Positions 35,666 to 44,333 of a stretch of DNA of 64,000 nucleotides are shown in pieces (within the stretch, counting starts at the first letter, position 1; every line of letters begins with the position of its first letter). Origin of the DNA: Rhodospirillaceae bacterium (GTDB lineage: Bacteria > Pseudomonadota > Alphaproteobacteria > Rhodospirillales > Rhodospirillaceae); NCBI GenBank assembly GCA_002737725.1, contig NSIP01000002.1, positions 1-64,000 on the forward strand, read 5' to 3'. A model generated the notes under the pieces. That model saw nothing but the letters and a program-made list of their open reading frames with translations, did not search any database and was not told where the DNA came from. The position numbers were made by a program, and so were the translations under genes.

Positions 35666-36715
35666 CTACAACTCACACTTATTGGCGCTACGGAATTTCA
35701 TTTCCTCGCTGATGGCGGCTTTCATTTCGTCCATGCTGGCGTAACTTTTGGGCGTCGCGCCAATCAGCAGCACAAACGTACCTGTCTTGGCGTCAGCGGT
35801 TGAGACCTCAAGCTTGCCGCCCTTTTTCACTTGTATGGGATTCACCACCGCGATCTTTAATTTTGGGTCACGCATTTGCACGCGTTCTGCTGTGCCTAAA
35901 AACGACTCGCTGTGGAACGAACCATTAATGTGCATCACCTTGCGCCCTGGGTTTTTTTGCAGGTGCAGATAGATCGACTCGGCCATGGTGTCATCGCGCG
36001 TCACTTGGGCTTCGAAGCTGCGTACAGCAGCAGCACTGGGGCCTTTCGGCTTGTCCTTATCGGCGTCTTCACCGTGCGAGCCGTCACCGGCGGCAAAGCG
36101 CATATACTTATCCTTGTAAGCGCCTTCATTCAGGTTGAGTTGTGCGGCTGCCCATTCGCGTTGCTCAGGCTTCATGGTGGCTAAAAAAGCCGCACCTTTT
36201 TCACCCACGCACCTGATCACCGAACCGGGCGCTTCGGCTGCAATCACGGACAGGCCGCGTTCCTTGGCATATTCCACCAGCGGGCGATAACTGACGGGGT
36301 AGTTGTCCCACGCACGCCCTTTGGTGCGCAGCACCTGCTCGCCAATTTTACCCGCCATGAAATTATCGACCACGCCCTGCACGTCGCGCTCGAACTGCTC
36401 CATCGACAGGCTCATGTTTGGTACGCGCTCCTGAATGGCGCGAAACAGCGCCATTTGGGCCAGGTGGTTACCGGGGTGGCGGTGTTCTTCACCCACGAAG
36501 ATGACATCGAAAGTCTTCAGCACATCGGCCGCCTCAGAAATGCTGACTGACTTCGGGGTGGCCTTGCCGCCGTCTGTATAAACCAGCGCGTAGTCCGTCA
36601 GGTCCTTCAGTGAATCAGCCGTGGTCGCGGGCGATGTGGCGCAGGCTCCCAGGCCAGTTGCTAAAAAAATCAGCGCACCCGCACTGAATCTCAGCCTGAA
36701 ATGCTGCCGAATCAT
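35666..36715 (-). CDS. ChaN-like lipoprotein (DUF399)
   Basis: A 349-residue protein with a lipoprotein signal (FRLRFSAGALIFLATGLGAC) and the ChaN core: DVIFVGEEHRHPGNHLAQM, MSLSMEQFERDVQGVVDNFM, MAESIYLHLQKNPGRKVMHI, and ending MKFRSANKC. ChaN proteins bind heme and have been linked to iron uptake; their exact role is unsettled. An insert rich in charged residues (DGSHGEDADKDKPKGPSAAA) sits in the middle. I chose the ATG at 36715 (MIRQHF); an upstream start adds 25 residues without signal-like character. It is divergent from mdh. Confidence 0.82.
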   Translation of the reverse strand: MIRQHFRLRFSAGALIFLATGLGACATSPATTADSLKDLTDYALVYTDGGKATPKSVSISEAADVLKTFDVIFVGEEHRHPGNHLAQMALFRAIQERVPNMSLSMEQFERDVQGVVDNFMAGKIGEQVLRTKGRAWDNYPVSYRPLVEYAKERGLSVIAAEAPGSVIRCVGEKGAAFLATMKPEQREWAAAQLNLNEGAYKDKYMRFAAGDGSHGEDADKDKPKGPSAAAVRSFEAQVTRDDTMAESIYLHLQKNPGRKVMHINGSFHSESFLGTAERVQMRDPKLKIAVVNPIQVKKGGKLEVSTADAKTGTFVLLIGATPKSYASMDEMKAAISEEMKFRSANKCEL

Positions 36716-36792
36716 CACGGCCTCCCTTGCCCTAAATGCCTGATTCAGGCTACCACCTCGTCCGCAATTCAGCACTTGGAAACGGGACATAA

Positions 36793-37761
<969 letters not shown>

Positions 37762-37791
37762 TCTCCGCCGAAATTGCCATCAAAACTAGGG

Positions 37792-37830
37792 CCAGAAGGG
37801 GCTAACCCCTTCTGGACCTTTGCTTTTTTT
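37792..37830 (+). terminator. Rho-independent terminator of mdh
   Basis: CCAGAAGGGG (37792-37801), 4-base loop, CCCCTTCTGG (37806-37815), then a T-rich tract with seven T at 37824-37830. The classical form, 31 bases after the mdh stop. Confidence 0.9.
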
Positions 37831-37853
37831 GACCTAATCCGGAGTCGGTGCGA

Positions 37854-37881
37854 TTGCGCGCCGGGGGTAGGGTGCTATAAA
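37854..37881 (+). promoter_or_regulatory. Promoter for sucC
   Basis: TTGCGC at 37854-37859 and TATAAA at 37876-37881 with a 16-base spacer lie between the mdh terminator and sucC. The -10 is strong, the -35 partial. Transcription would begin near 37888, giving a leader of about 80 bases with a hairpin at its start. Confidence 0.5.
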
Positions 37882-37895
37882 TGGGCCAATAATAG

Positions 37896-37923
37896 GCGAT
37901 CGGGCCGATAGCCCTACGATCGC
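37896..37923 (+). promoter_or_regulatory. Hairpin at the start of the sucC leader
   Basis: GCGATCG (37896-37902) pairs with CGATCGC (37917-37923); an inner GGC/GCC extends the stem. It begins 14 bases after the -10 hexamer, so it would lie at the extreme 5' end of the transcript. It could stabilise the mRNA, be an operator (7-bp perfect arms spaced like a repressor site), or be part of a regulatory leader. Confidence 0.45.
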
Positions 37924-37968
37924 ATTTCCATAGTCAGGGCCTGACTGTGTACAGGGGAGCGGCCGCGC

Positions 37969-39168
37969 ATGAATATCCATGAGTATCAAGCCAAGCAGAT
38001 TCTGAAGAAATTCGGCGTGCCGGTGCTCGACGGCGGCGTGGCCTATACGCCCCAAGAAGCCGAGAAGGTGGCCGAGCGCCTAGGCAAACCCCCCTTCATC
38101 GTCAAATCGCAAATTCATGCGGGCGGGCGCGGCAAGGGCAAGTTCAAAGAAAAAGAAGCCGGTGATAAGGGCGGCGTGCGTCTGTCCAAATCCATCGCCG
38201 AGGTCAAAGAAAACGCCACGCAGATGATCGGCAAGACTCTGGTCACGATTCAGTCGGGCGCGGCTGGCAAGGTCGTTAAGCGCGTGTACGTCGAGGCAGG
38301 CTGCAACATCGCGCGCGAGCTTTACTTGTCTATGCTCGTGGATCGCGCTTCAAGCCGCGTCACCATCATGGCCTCGACCGAAGGCGGTGTGAACATCGAA
38401 GACGTGGCGCACAACACGCCCGAGAAGATCACCCTTCAAACCATTGACCCGATCACGGGCATCCAGCCTTTCCATTGCCGCAAAATTGCGTTTGGCCTGG
38501 GGCTCACGGGCAATCAGATCAAATCCTGCGCGAAGTTGCTGCCGCTGCTGTACGACGCCTTTTTGAAAACTGATGCCTCGATGCTGGAAATCAACCCATT
38601 GGTTGTCACCGCTGATGGCGAAGTGCTGCCGCTCGACGCCAAAATGAATTTTGACTCCAACGCGCTCTATCGCCATCCCGATATCATGGAGCTGCGCGAC
38701 ATTGATGAAGAAGACCCCACCGAGCTGGAAGCCTCAAAAGCTGACCTCAACTATGTGAAGCTCGATGGCAACATTGGCTGCATGGTCAATGGGGCCGGTT
38801 TGGCCATGGCGACGATGGATATCATCAAGCTCTATGGCGGTGCGCCTGCGAACTTCCTCGATGTGGGCGGCGGTGCGACCAAAGAGCGCGTGACCACGGC
38901 GTTCAAAATTATTCTGTCCGACGTCAACGTCGAAGGCATTTTGGTCAACATCTTCGGCGGCATCATGCGTTGCGATGTCATCGCCGAGGGGGTGGTGGCC
39001 GCGGCCCGCGAGATCAGTCTCAATGTTCCGTTGGTCGTGCGCCTCGAGGGCACCAACGTCGATCTCGGCAAAAAGATTATGAAGGACTCAGGCCTGCCGA
39101 TCATTACCGCCGATAACCTGGCCGACGCCGCGCAAAAAGTGGTTAAGGCCGTAAAGGAGGCCGCGTAG
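37969..39168 (+). CDS. sucC: Succinyl-CoA synthetase beta subunit (ADP-forming)
   Basis: SucC with SucD makes succinate and ATP (or GTP) from succinyl-CoA. The 399-residue ATP-grasp subunit shows [55 protein letters not shown] and the C-terminal CoA-ligase part with [20 protein letters not shown]. It overlaps sucD by one base. Confidence 0.98.
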   Translation: MNIHEYQAKQILKKFGVPVLDGGVAYTPQEAEKVAERLGKPPFIVKSQIHAGGRGKGKFKEKEAGDKGGVRLSKSIAEVKENATQMIGKTLVTIQSGAAGKVVKRVYVEAGCNIARELYLSMLVDRASSRVTIMASTEGGVNIEDVAHNTPEKITLQTIDPITGIQPFHCRKIAFGLGLTGNQIKSCAKLLPLLYDAFLKTDASMLEINPLVVTADGEVLPLDAKMNFDSNALYRHPDIMELRDIDEEDPTELEASKADLNYVKLDGNIGCMVNGAGLAMATMDIIKLYGGAPANFLDVGGGATKERVTTAFKIILSDVNVEGILVNIFGGIMRCDVIAEGVVAAAREISLNVPLVVRLEGTNVDLGKKIMKDSGLPIITADNLADAAQKVVKAVKEAA

Positions 39169-40043
39169 TGTCTGTTCTCGTTGGTAAAAATACTAAAGTC
39201 ATCTGCCAGGGTTTTACTGGAAGCCAAGGCACGTTCCACTCCGAGCAAGCCATTGCGTACGGCACGAAAATGGTGGGCGGCGTGACCCCCGGTAAAGGCG
39301 GCGCCACGCATCTGGATCTGCCGGTCTTCGACACGGTGGCAGATGCGAAAAAAGCCACGGGCTGCGATGCCACAGTGATTTATGTGCCGCCTCCGTTTGC
39401 GGCCGACGCAATCCTTGAGGCCATCGACGCCGAGATCGCGCTGGTGGTGTGCATCACCGAGGGCATTCCGGTGCTCGACATGGTGCGGGTGAAGTGCGTG
39501 TTGGCGGGTTCCAAAACGCGCCTGATTGGGCCGAATTGTCCTGGGATTATCACGCCCGGCGAATGCAAAATCGGCATCATGCCCGGCCACATCCATCAGA
39601 AGGGCAAGATTGGTATCGTGTCGCGCTCGGGCACGCTCACTTACGAAGCCGTGGCACAAACCACAGCCGCAGGACTAGGCCAAACCACCTGCATCGGAAT
39701 TGGCGGCGATCCTGTCAACGGCACCAACTTCATCGATTGCCTCGAGCTATTCCTGGCCGACGATGCGACCGAAGGAATTATTATGATCGGTGAAATCGGC
39801 GGCACGGCGGAAGAAGACGCTGCTGAATTTTATATGCGCGCCAAAAAGAAAAAACCCATCACCGGGTTTGTGGCGGGCGTGACTGCCCCACCAGGGCGTC
39901 GCATGGGCCATGCGGGCGCCATCATCTCGGGCGGAAAGGGAACTGCGACTGCGAAATTCGAAGCCATGCGCGCTGCTGGTTTTCACATCGCCGACAGCCC
40001 AGCCTCGCTGGGTCAAACCATGCTGAAAGCCATGAAGGGCTAA
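39168..40043 (+). CDS. sucD: Succinyl-CoA synthetase alpha subunit
   Basis: SucD binds CoA and carries the phosphohistidine. The 291-residue protein has [47 protein letters not shown], and the active-site His in [19 protein letters not shown]. It starts with GTG at 39168 overlapping the sucC TAG by one base. Confidence 0.98.
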   Translation: MSVLVGKNTKVICQGFTGSQGTFHSEQAIAYGTKMVGGVTPGKGGATHLDLPVFDTVADAKKATGCDATVIYVPPPFAADAILEAIDAEIALVVCITEGIPVLDMVRVKCVLAGSKTRLIGPNCPGIITPGECKIGIMPGHIHQKGKIGIVSRSGTLTYEAVAQTTAAGLGQTTCIGIGGDPVNGTNFIDCLELFLADDATEGIIMIGEIGGTAEEDAAEFYMRAKKKKPITGFVAGVTAPPGRRMGHAGAIISGGKGTATAKFEAMRAAGFHIADSPASLGQTMLKAMKG

Positions 40044-40047
40044 TCAT

Positions 40048-40566
40048 TTGCGCACACTTGCTGTTGTCTTCGCGCATGTGATTTGTTGGTTAGGGCTTTC
40101 GGCGCAGGCGGCAGATCAGGCGCAACTGCTCATCGGCGCTGGCCAGTACGACATCATCCCCAACGACAACAAGTCGGCGGCGCTGCACGTGCAATATCGC
40201 TTTGCCAATGGGTTTGGCGGCGGCCATGCGATTGGCGGAAAATTCTTAGGCGTCAAGCCGCTTATCGGTGCGTTCATCAACACTGACAAGGGCGGGCTGA
40301 TGTTCGCAGGCCTTGCCATACCGCTGCAATGGGGCAATGGGCTGCTGGAATTCGAGCCCTCGGCAGGGATCGCGGCCTATCGCCAAGGCGACAGTACGTT
40401 TTTAGGCGGCACCGCGCAGTTTCATTTGGGGATTCAGGCCTCGGTGCGCGTTGTAAGGGGCGTGCGCGCAGGGCTTGGCGTCACCCATGTGTCGAATGCG
40501 CAAATTTTACATAAGAAAAATCGCGGCACCAACATTCTGATGGCCACCGCCGGCTTGGAGTTCTAA
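40048..40566 (+). CDS. PagL-like acyloxyacyl hydrolase (lipid A 3-O-deacylase family)
   Basis: A 172-residue protein with signal peptide (ending LSAQAADQ) and an outer-membrane beta-barrel pattern. PagL removes the 3-O acyl chain from lipid A. The catalytic H-x-S motif is present as THVSNAQIL. In the well-known Pseudomonas enzyme a Glu follows 14 residues after the His; here that position is Thr in NRGTN. Many alphaproteobacterial relatives have an N-P/R-G-x-N end like this, so activity is not ruled out. The start is TTG at 40048, 4 bases after sucD. Confidence 0.78.
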   Translation: MRTLAVVFAHVICWLGLSAQAADQAQLLIGAGQYDIIPNDNKSAALHVQYRFANGFGGGHAIGGKFLGVKPLIGAFINTDKGGLMFAGLAIPLQWGNGLLEFEPSAGIAAYRQGDSTFLGGTAQFHLGIQASVRVVRGVRAGLGVTHVSNAQILHKKNRGTNILMATAGLEF

Positions 40567-40576
40567 GTTTCAGATC

Positions 40577-41455
40577 ATGCGTTTGCCCGGACCCTTTGAA
40601 ATCACGCGCGTCGTCGATCTGTTTCATCCGTTTCGCGAACCTAGCTTCTTATTTCCTGATGCAACGCCCGAGGCCTTTGCCGCTACCCGCACATCAAAGG
40701 ACGCGCGCTTCGTCAATATCGCCGACTGCAAACTTATTATGTCGTTCCACAGTTTGATTGTGCGCACACCGCGCAATATCATTTTGGTCGATACGTGCGT
40801 GGGCAATCACAAAGACCGTCCCGCACTACCCGAATGGCATCAACGCACCGACGGCGATTATCTGAGAAACCTGGCGGCAGTGGGCCTCGCGCCCGAGCAC
40901 ATCACCCACGTTTTGTGCACGCATTTGCACGCCGACCATGTGGGCTGGAACACTAAACTGATCAACGGTCGTTGGGTGCCGACGTTCGCCAACGCCAAAT
41001 ACGTCATGCACGCCAAAGAGGTCGAGCACGCTGATCATGCGCAATGCACCGCAGATGCCAACGCGCGTCACAGGTTTTGGGACGACTCGGTGCAGCCCAT
41101 CCTTGACGCGAAGCAGGCATTGATCGTTGCCGATGATTATGAAATCGAACCTGGTGTACATCTCATGCCTGCCCCCGGTCACACGCCAGGCAATATTGTG
41201 CTGGTTCTCGATGACGGCAAAGAGCGCGCTTATTTGGTGGGCGACACCATTCATCACCCGGTACAGATCGAGCGGCCGGAGTGGTCCAGCCGCTTTTGCT
41301 GGGACGCTGAGATGTCGCGCCAAACACGCACAAAGTTCATCAGCGATGTGGCTGAAACCGGTGCGTGGGTAATTCCGGCTCATTTCGCGCCACCCTGCGC
41401 GGTCCAAATTGTTGCTGCGCCCGGTGGTTTCTGGTTTAAAACCAGCGCATCATAA
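40577..41455 (+). CDS. MBL-fold metallo-hydrolase
   Basis: A 292-residue metallo-beta-lactamase-fold protein. The zinc signature CTHLHADHVGWN (HxHxDH) is intact, with PGHTPGNIVLVLDD for the next His, YLVGDTIHHPVQ for the bridging Asp, and AHFAPPCAVQI near the end. Length and pattern resemble lactonase-type hydrolases (AttM/AiiA-like cluster) but the substrate is unknown. No signal peptide. Follows the PagL-like gene by 10 bases. Confidence 0.83.
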   Translation: MRLPGPFEITRVVDLFHPFREPSFLFPDATPEAFAATRTSKDARFVNIADCKLIMSFHSLIVRTPRNIILVDTCVGNHKDRPALPEWHQRTDGDYLRNLAAVGLAPEHITHVLCTHLHADHVGWNTKLINGRWVPTFANAKYVMHAKEVEHADHAQCTADANARHRFWDDSVQPILDAKQALIVADDYEIEPGVHLMPAPGHTPGNIVLVLDDGKERAYLVGDTIHHPVQIERPEWSSRFCWDAEMSRQTRTKFISDVAETGAWVIPAHFAPPCAVQIVAAPGGFWFKTSAS

Positions 41456-41481
41456 GCTTCTGCGATACGACCAGGACAATC

Positions 41482-43038
41482 ATGAAAATCGTTGATTTCA
41501 ATGCCAACGTGCGCCTGACAGAAGGGCTTGCGTATAATCAACAGGGCCGCTTGGACGACGCTGAAGCGTGTTACCTTGATGTGATCGAGACCGAACCCTC
41601 CAATACGGAAGCGTTGAAACTTCTGGCGGTGGTGATGGTCGCGCGCGGCGAACTTGAAGATGCGCTGAGTTATGCCGCCGCTGCCGTAGACCTGCAGCCC
41701 GAAAATGGCGACTATCGCCACTTGTTGGGGCGTATTCAGCTCGATTTCGGCGATCTTGAAGCCGCACGAGTTTCGCTCAGCGGCGCGCTGACCAAGGCCG
41801 CATCTGATCCATTGAATCTCAACCTCGATCTTGCCGAATGTCATGGTGCGTGCGGGGCATGGGACGACGCGCTTGGTATCGCTGAAGCTCAAGCGCAGGC
41901 CAATCCTGGTGATGCTCGTGCGCTCAGTGTCGCAGGAAACGCAGCGGCGGCCTTGGATAGGAATGAGCTTGCGCTTGGTTACTTCGAGCGGGCCGCGGCG
42001 GTGAATGGAAACGATCCGGCGTTGTGGGTGAGTGCGTCGAAAGCACACCGTGCTTTAGGCGATTTAGAGCACGCGTGGCTTTGTATCGAGCGCGCACTCT
42101 CATTGGCGCCCAATGACCCCAACATACATTTTGTGGCGCGTATTGTCCGTGGCGAGGCCGTGCCCGCCTGGCATTTCAATATGATGAATGATGCCGCGCG
42201 CAATGCGGCGTTCAAATGTGCCATGGAACGTCAGATCAAGCCTCATCATGTTGTTTTGGAAATCGGGACGGGCGCAGGCCTCTTGGCCATGATGGCCTCG
42301 CGCACGGGTGCGCGTATTTTCACATGTGAATCTAACGCGGCCCTGGCCAACACCGCGCGCGGCCTTATTGCATGCAACCGACTCACCGAACGCATCACTG
42401 TCATTGACGGGCCATCATGGGAGCTTGAGGTCGAAAAAGATATTCCTGGAAAAGTTGATGTGCTGCTGGCCGAAATTTTCTCAGCTCAGTTGGTGTCTGA
42501 GGAAGTTATTCCGACTATTGAAGACGCCAAACGCAGATTGTTAAAGCCCGGCGGCATTGTCATTCCGGCTGCAGCGACCATGATGGGCGCGTTAGTTCAC
42601 GGCGCCGGCATGGCAGCCCTCATACGTGTTTCGACCATCGAGGGATTCGATTTTACATCGTTTAATGCTTTCACGCCCGTCCTGATGAATTTGGACACGC
42701 CCAATACCGCATTGGAATGGTTGTCCGAGCCGGTGTCGTTATTTCATTTTGATTTCCAAAACCAAGACGAATTCCCAGCCGAGAGCGGGCAGGTGGGCGT
42801 AGAGGTGACACAGGACGGCCTCTGTCAGGGCGTAGTGCAGTGGCTGCAAATCATGCTCGACAATGAAACACTATACGAAAATGCACCACTCGGTCCCGGC
42901 GCGACGCGCACCAAACACTGGACGCCGCTGTTCTACCCCTTTCCGATCCCGCGTGAGCTGAAGAAAGGCCAAACCGTCATGCTGCGCATCGGTCATGATC
43001 GCAAGGGTGCGCGCGTCGAGCTTGCAGAGATTCTCTGA
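41482..43038 (+). CDS. TPR protein with arginine-methyltransferase-like domain
   Basis: A 518-residue cytoplasmic protein. Residues 1-225 are about six TPR-type helix pairs (LAYNQQGRLDDAEACYLDVI is the first). From 228 a methyltransferase begins (AVPAWHFNMMNDAARNAAF), with SAM motif I VVLEIGTGAGLLAMMA (about 257-272), TCESNAALA and ITVI. Residues LLAEIFSAQLVSEEVIP contain Glu 331 and Glu 340, nine apart, as in the PRMT double-E loop, and KHWTPLFYP near 478 resembles the PRMT THW loop. The C-terminal beta region runs to the end. The layout recalls eukaryotic PRMT9 (TPR plus PRMT). Arginine methylation is inferred, not shown. Partner protein: unknown, possibly a TPR-bound substrate. Confidence 0.75.
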   Translation: MKIVDFNANVRLTEGLAYNQQGRLDDAEACYLDVIETEPSNTEALKLLAVVMVARGELEDALSYAAAAVDLQPENGDYRHLLGRIQLDFGDLEAARVSLSGALTKAASDPLNLNLDLAECHGACGAWDDALGIAEAQAQANPGDARALSVAGNAAAALDRNELALGYFERAAAVNGNDPALWVSASKAHRALGDLEHAWLCIERALSLAPNDPNIHFVARIVRGEAVPAWHFNMMNDAARNAAFKCAMERQIKPHHVVLEIGTGAGLLAMMASRTGARIFTCESNAALANTARGLIACNRLTERITVIDGPSWELEVEKDIPGKVDVLLAEIFSAQLVSEEVIPTIEDAKRRLLKPGGIVIPAAATMMGALVHGAGMAALIRVSTIEGFDFTSFNAFTPVLMNLDTPNTALEWLSEPVSLFHFDFQNQDEFPAESGQVGVEVTQDGLCQGVVQWLQIMLDNETLYENAPLGPGATRTKHWTPLFYPFPIPRELKKGQTVMLRIGHDRKGARVELAEIL

Positions 43039-43094
43039 GCTATCGTTTTTCTGCGAACACTTGCTAAGCTGCGAGTTTAAGTACGGAGGTGACA

Positions 43095-43511
43095 ATGTCG
43101 CGTTCAGCGATCACGGGGCAGGGTTTTTTGTGGCGCTGGGCCTTAGCACTGATCGTTGTGCTCGGCACATTCAATCCCACGGAATATTCGTATTTTAATT
43201 GGGCGATGAACAGCGAAGGCTCGCTGCCGCTGAAGGTGCTTGTTGGCATCGTTTTACTGATCGTGATGGTGATTTATTTGCGGGCCACCTGGTTCTCGAT
43301 TGGGCCCTTGGGTTTGATTCTGGCGGGCGCTTTTTTCGCGGCATTGATTTGGGTCCTGGTGGATTTTGGCTTGCTGGCCTTGGGCCAGGGCAGCGTTCTC
43401 ACCTGGATCACCTTGGTGATCCTGTCGCTTATTCTCGCCATCGGTATTTCGTTTTCGTTATTCCGCCGCCGCATTTCGGGCCAGGTCAATGTCGATGATG
43501 TCGAAACTTAA
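43095..43511 (+). CDS. DUF6524 family membrane protein
   Basis: A 138-residue integral membrane protein with four predicted helices: FLWRWALALIVVLGTF, VLVGIVLLIVMVIYL, LGLILAGAFFAALIWVLVDF and ITLVILSLILAIGISF, then a basic end RRRISGQ. The pattern matches the DUF6524 family of unknown function. ATG at 43095 follows GGAGG at 43085-43089; an overlapping GTG at 43089 is not used because it lies in that site. Confidence 0.75.
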   Translation: MSRSAITGQGFLWRWALALIVVLGTFNPTEYSYFNWAMNSEGSLPLKVLVGIVLLIVMVIYLRATWFSIGPLGLILAGAFFAALIWVLVDFGLLALGQGSVLTWITLVILSLILAIGISFSLFRRRISGQVNVDDVET

Positions 43512-43526
43512 ACAAACGGTGAAATC

Positions 43527-44156
43527 ATGATCGACTGGTTCATCAACCCGAAGACAACCGCGCTGATCAATGTTGATCTGCAAAATGTGTTCGTCGAGGG
43601 CTATTCGATTTCCTCACCCAACGGGCCAGCGGTTGTGGCTCAGCTCAACCGGCTGTCAGCGGTCGCGCGCAAAGTCGGCATATTGGTGATTCATACGGCG
43701 CAGGAAACGCGGGCCGATCAGTCCAATCGCGGCATCGCGGCTGACATCGTGCAGAGCTACATGAAAAGCCACAATATGGAGCGGGGTGGGATTACGGCAG
43801 GCTCTGATGCAGTGAAATTGTCCTCCCGCTTAGAGGTCGCACCCAGCGACATCATTCTGATCAAGCCACGCTACGGCGCGTTTACGGGGACAGACCTCGA
43901 CCTAATCTTGCGCGCGAAGGCGATTGATACAGTCATCATTGGGGGAATTGCGACCAATGTGTGTTGCGACACCACCGCGCGTGAGGCCAACATGCGTGAT
44001 TACAAAGTCTTCTTTCTGAGTGACGGCACCGCCAACCGGGGGCTGGCCAATCTGTCGGCCGACCAGGTCAAGGCCGCCACGTTAGCGACCTTGGAATTCG
44101 CCTTTGCCCAGGTCATTACCGTAGACGGCATTATCTCCAAAATCGGAGCGGCCTGA
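43527..44156 (+). CDS. Isochorismatase-family cysteine hydrolase
   Basis: A 209-residue cytoplasmic enzyme of the isochorismatase/nicotinamidase fold. The catalytic triad is visible: Asp 17 in ALINVDLQNVF, Lys in ILIKPRYGAFTGTDLD, and Cys in GGIATNVCCDTTAREA. Substrates in this family include isochorismate, nicotinamide and N-carbamoyl compounds; none can be assigned. It is the last gene of the five-gene insert before sucA. Confidence 0.85.
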   Translation: MIDWFINPKTTALINVDLQNVFVEGYSISSPNGPAVVAQLNRLSAVARKVGILVIHTAQETRADQSNRGIAADIVQSYMKSHNMERGGITAGSDAVKLSSRLEVAPSDIILIKPRYGAFTGTDLDLILRAKAIDTVIIGGIATNVCCDTTAREANMRDYKVFFLSDGTANRGLANLSADQVKAATLATLEFAFAQVITVDGIISKIGAA

Positions 44157-44236
44157 AATCTGGGCGACGGCCCGGGGGAAACCCCACTAGGACCCTGAAA
44201 TCACACGGATTTAACCCTATTTTTGGCCCTAGCGCG

Positions 44237-44265
44237 TTGTCGGCTGGCTGCAATTGGGCTATGAA
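44237..44265 (+). promoter_or_regulatory. Promoter for sucAB-lpd
   Basis: TTGTCG at 44237-44242 and TATGAA at 44260-44265 with exactly 17 bases between, 68 bases before the sucA start. It would let sucA be transcribed independently of the insert upstream. A short GGGG/CCCC hairpin lies at about 44175-44190. Confidence 0.45.
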
Positions 44266-44333
44266 TACCATATGCGCGTCCGCCCCGTCGGTGGAGATGG
44301 TTGGCGGGGCCGCGCGGGCCAAGGAATCCAATC

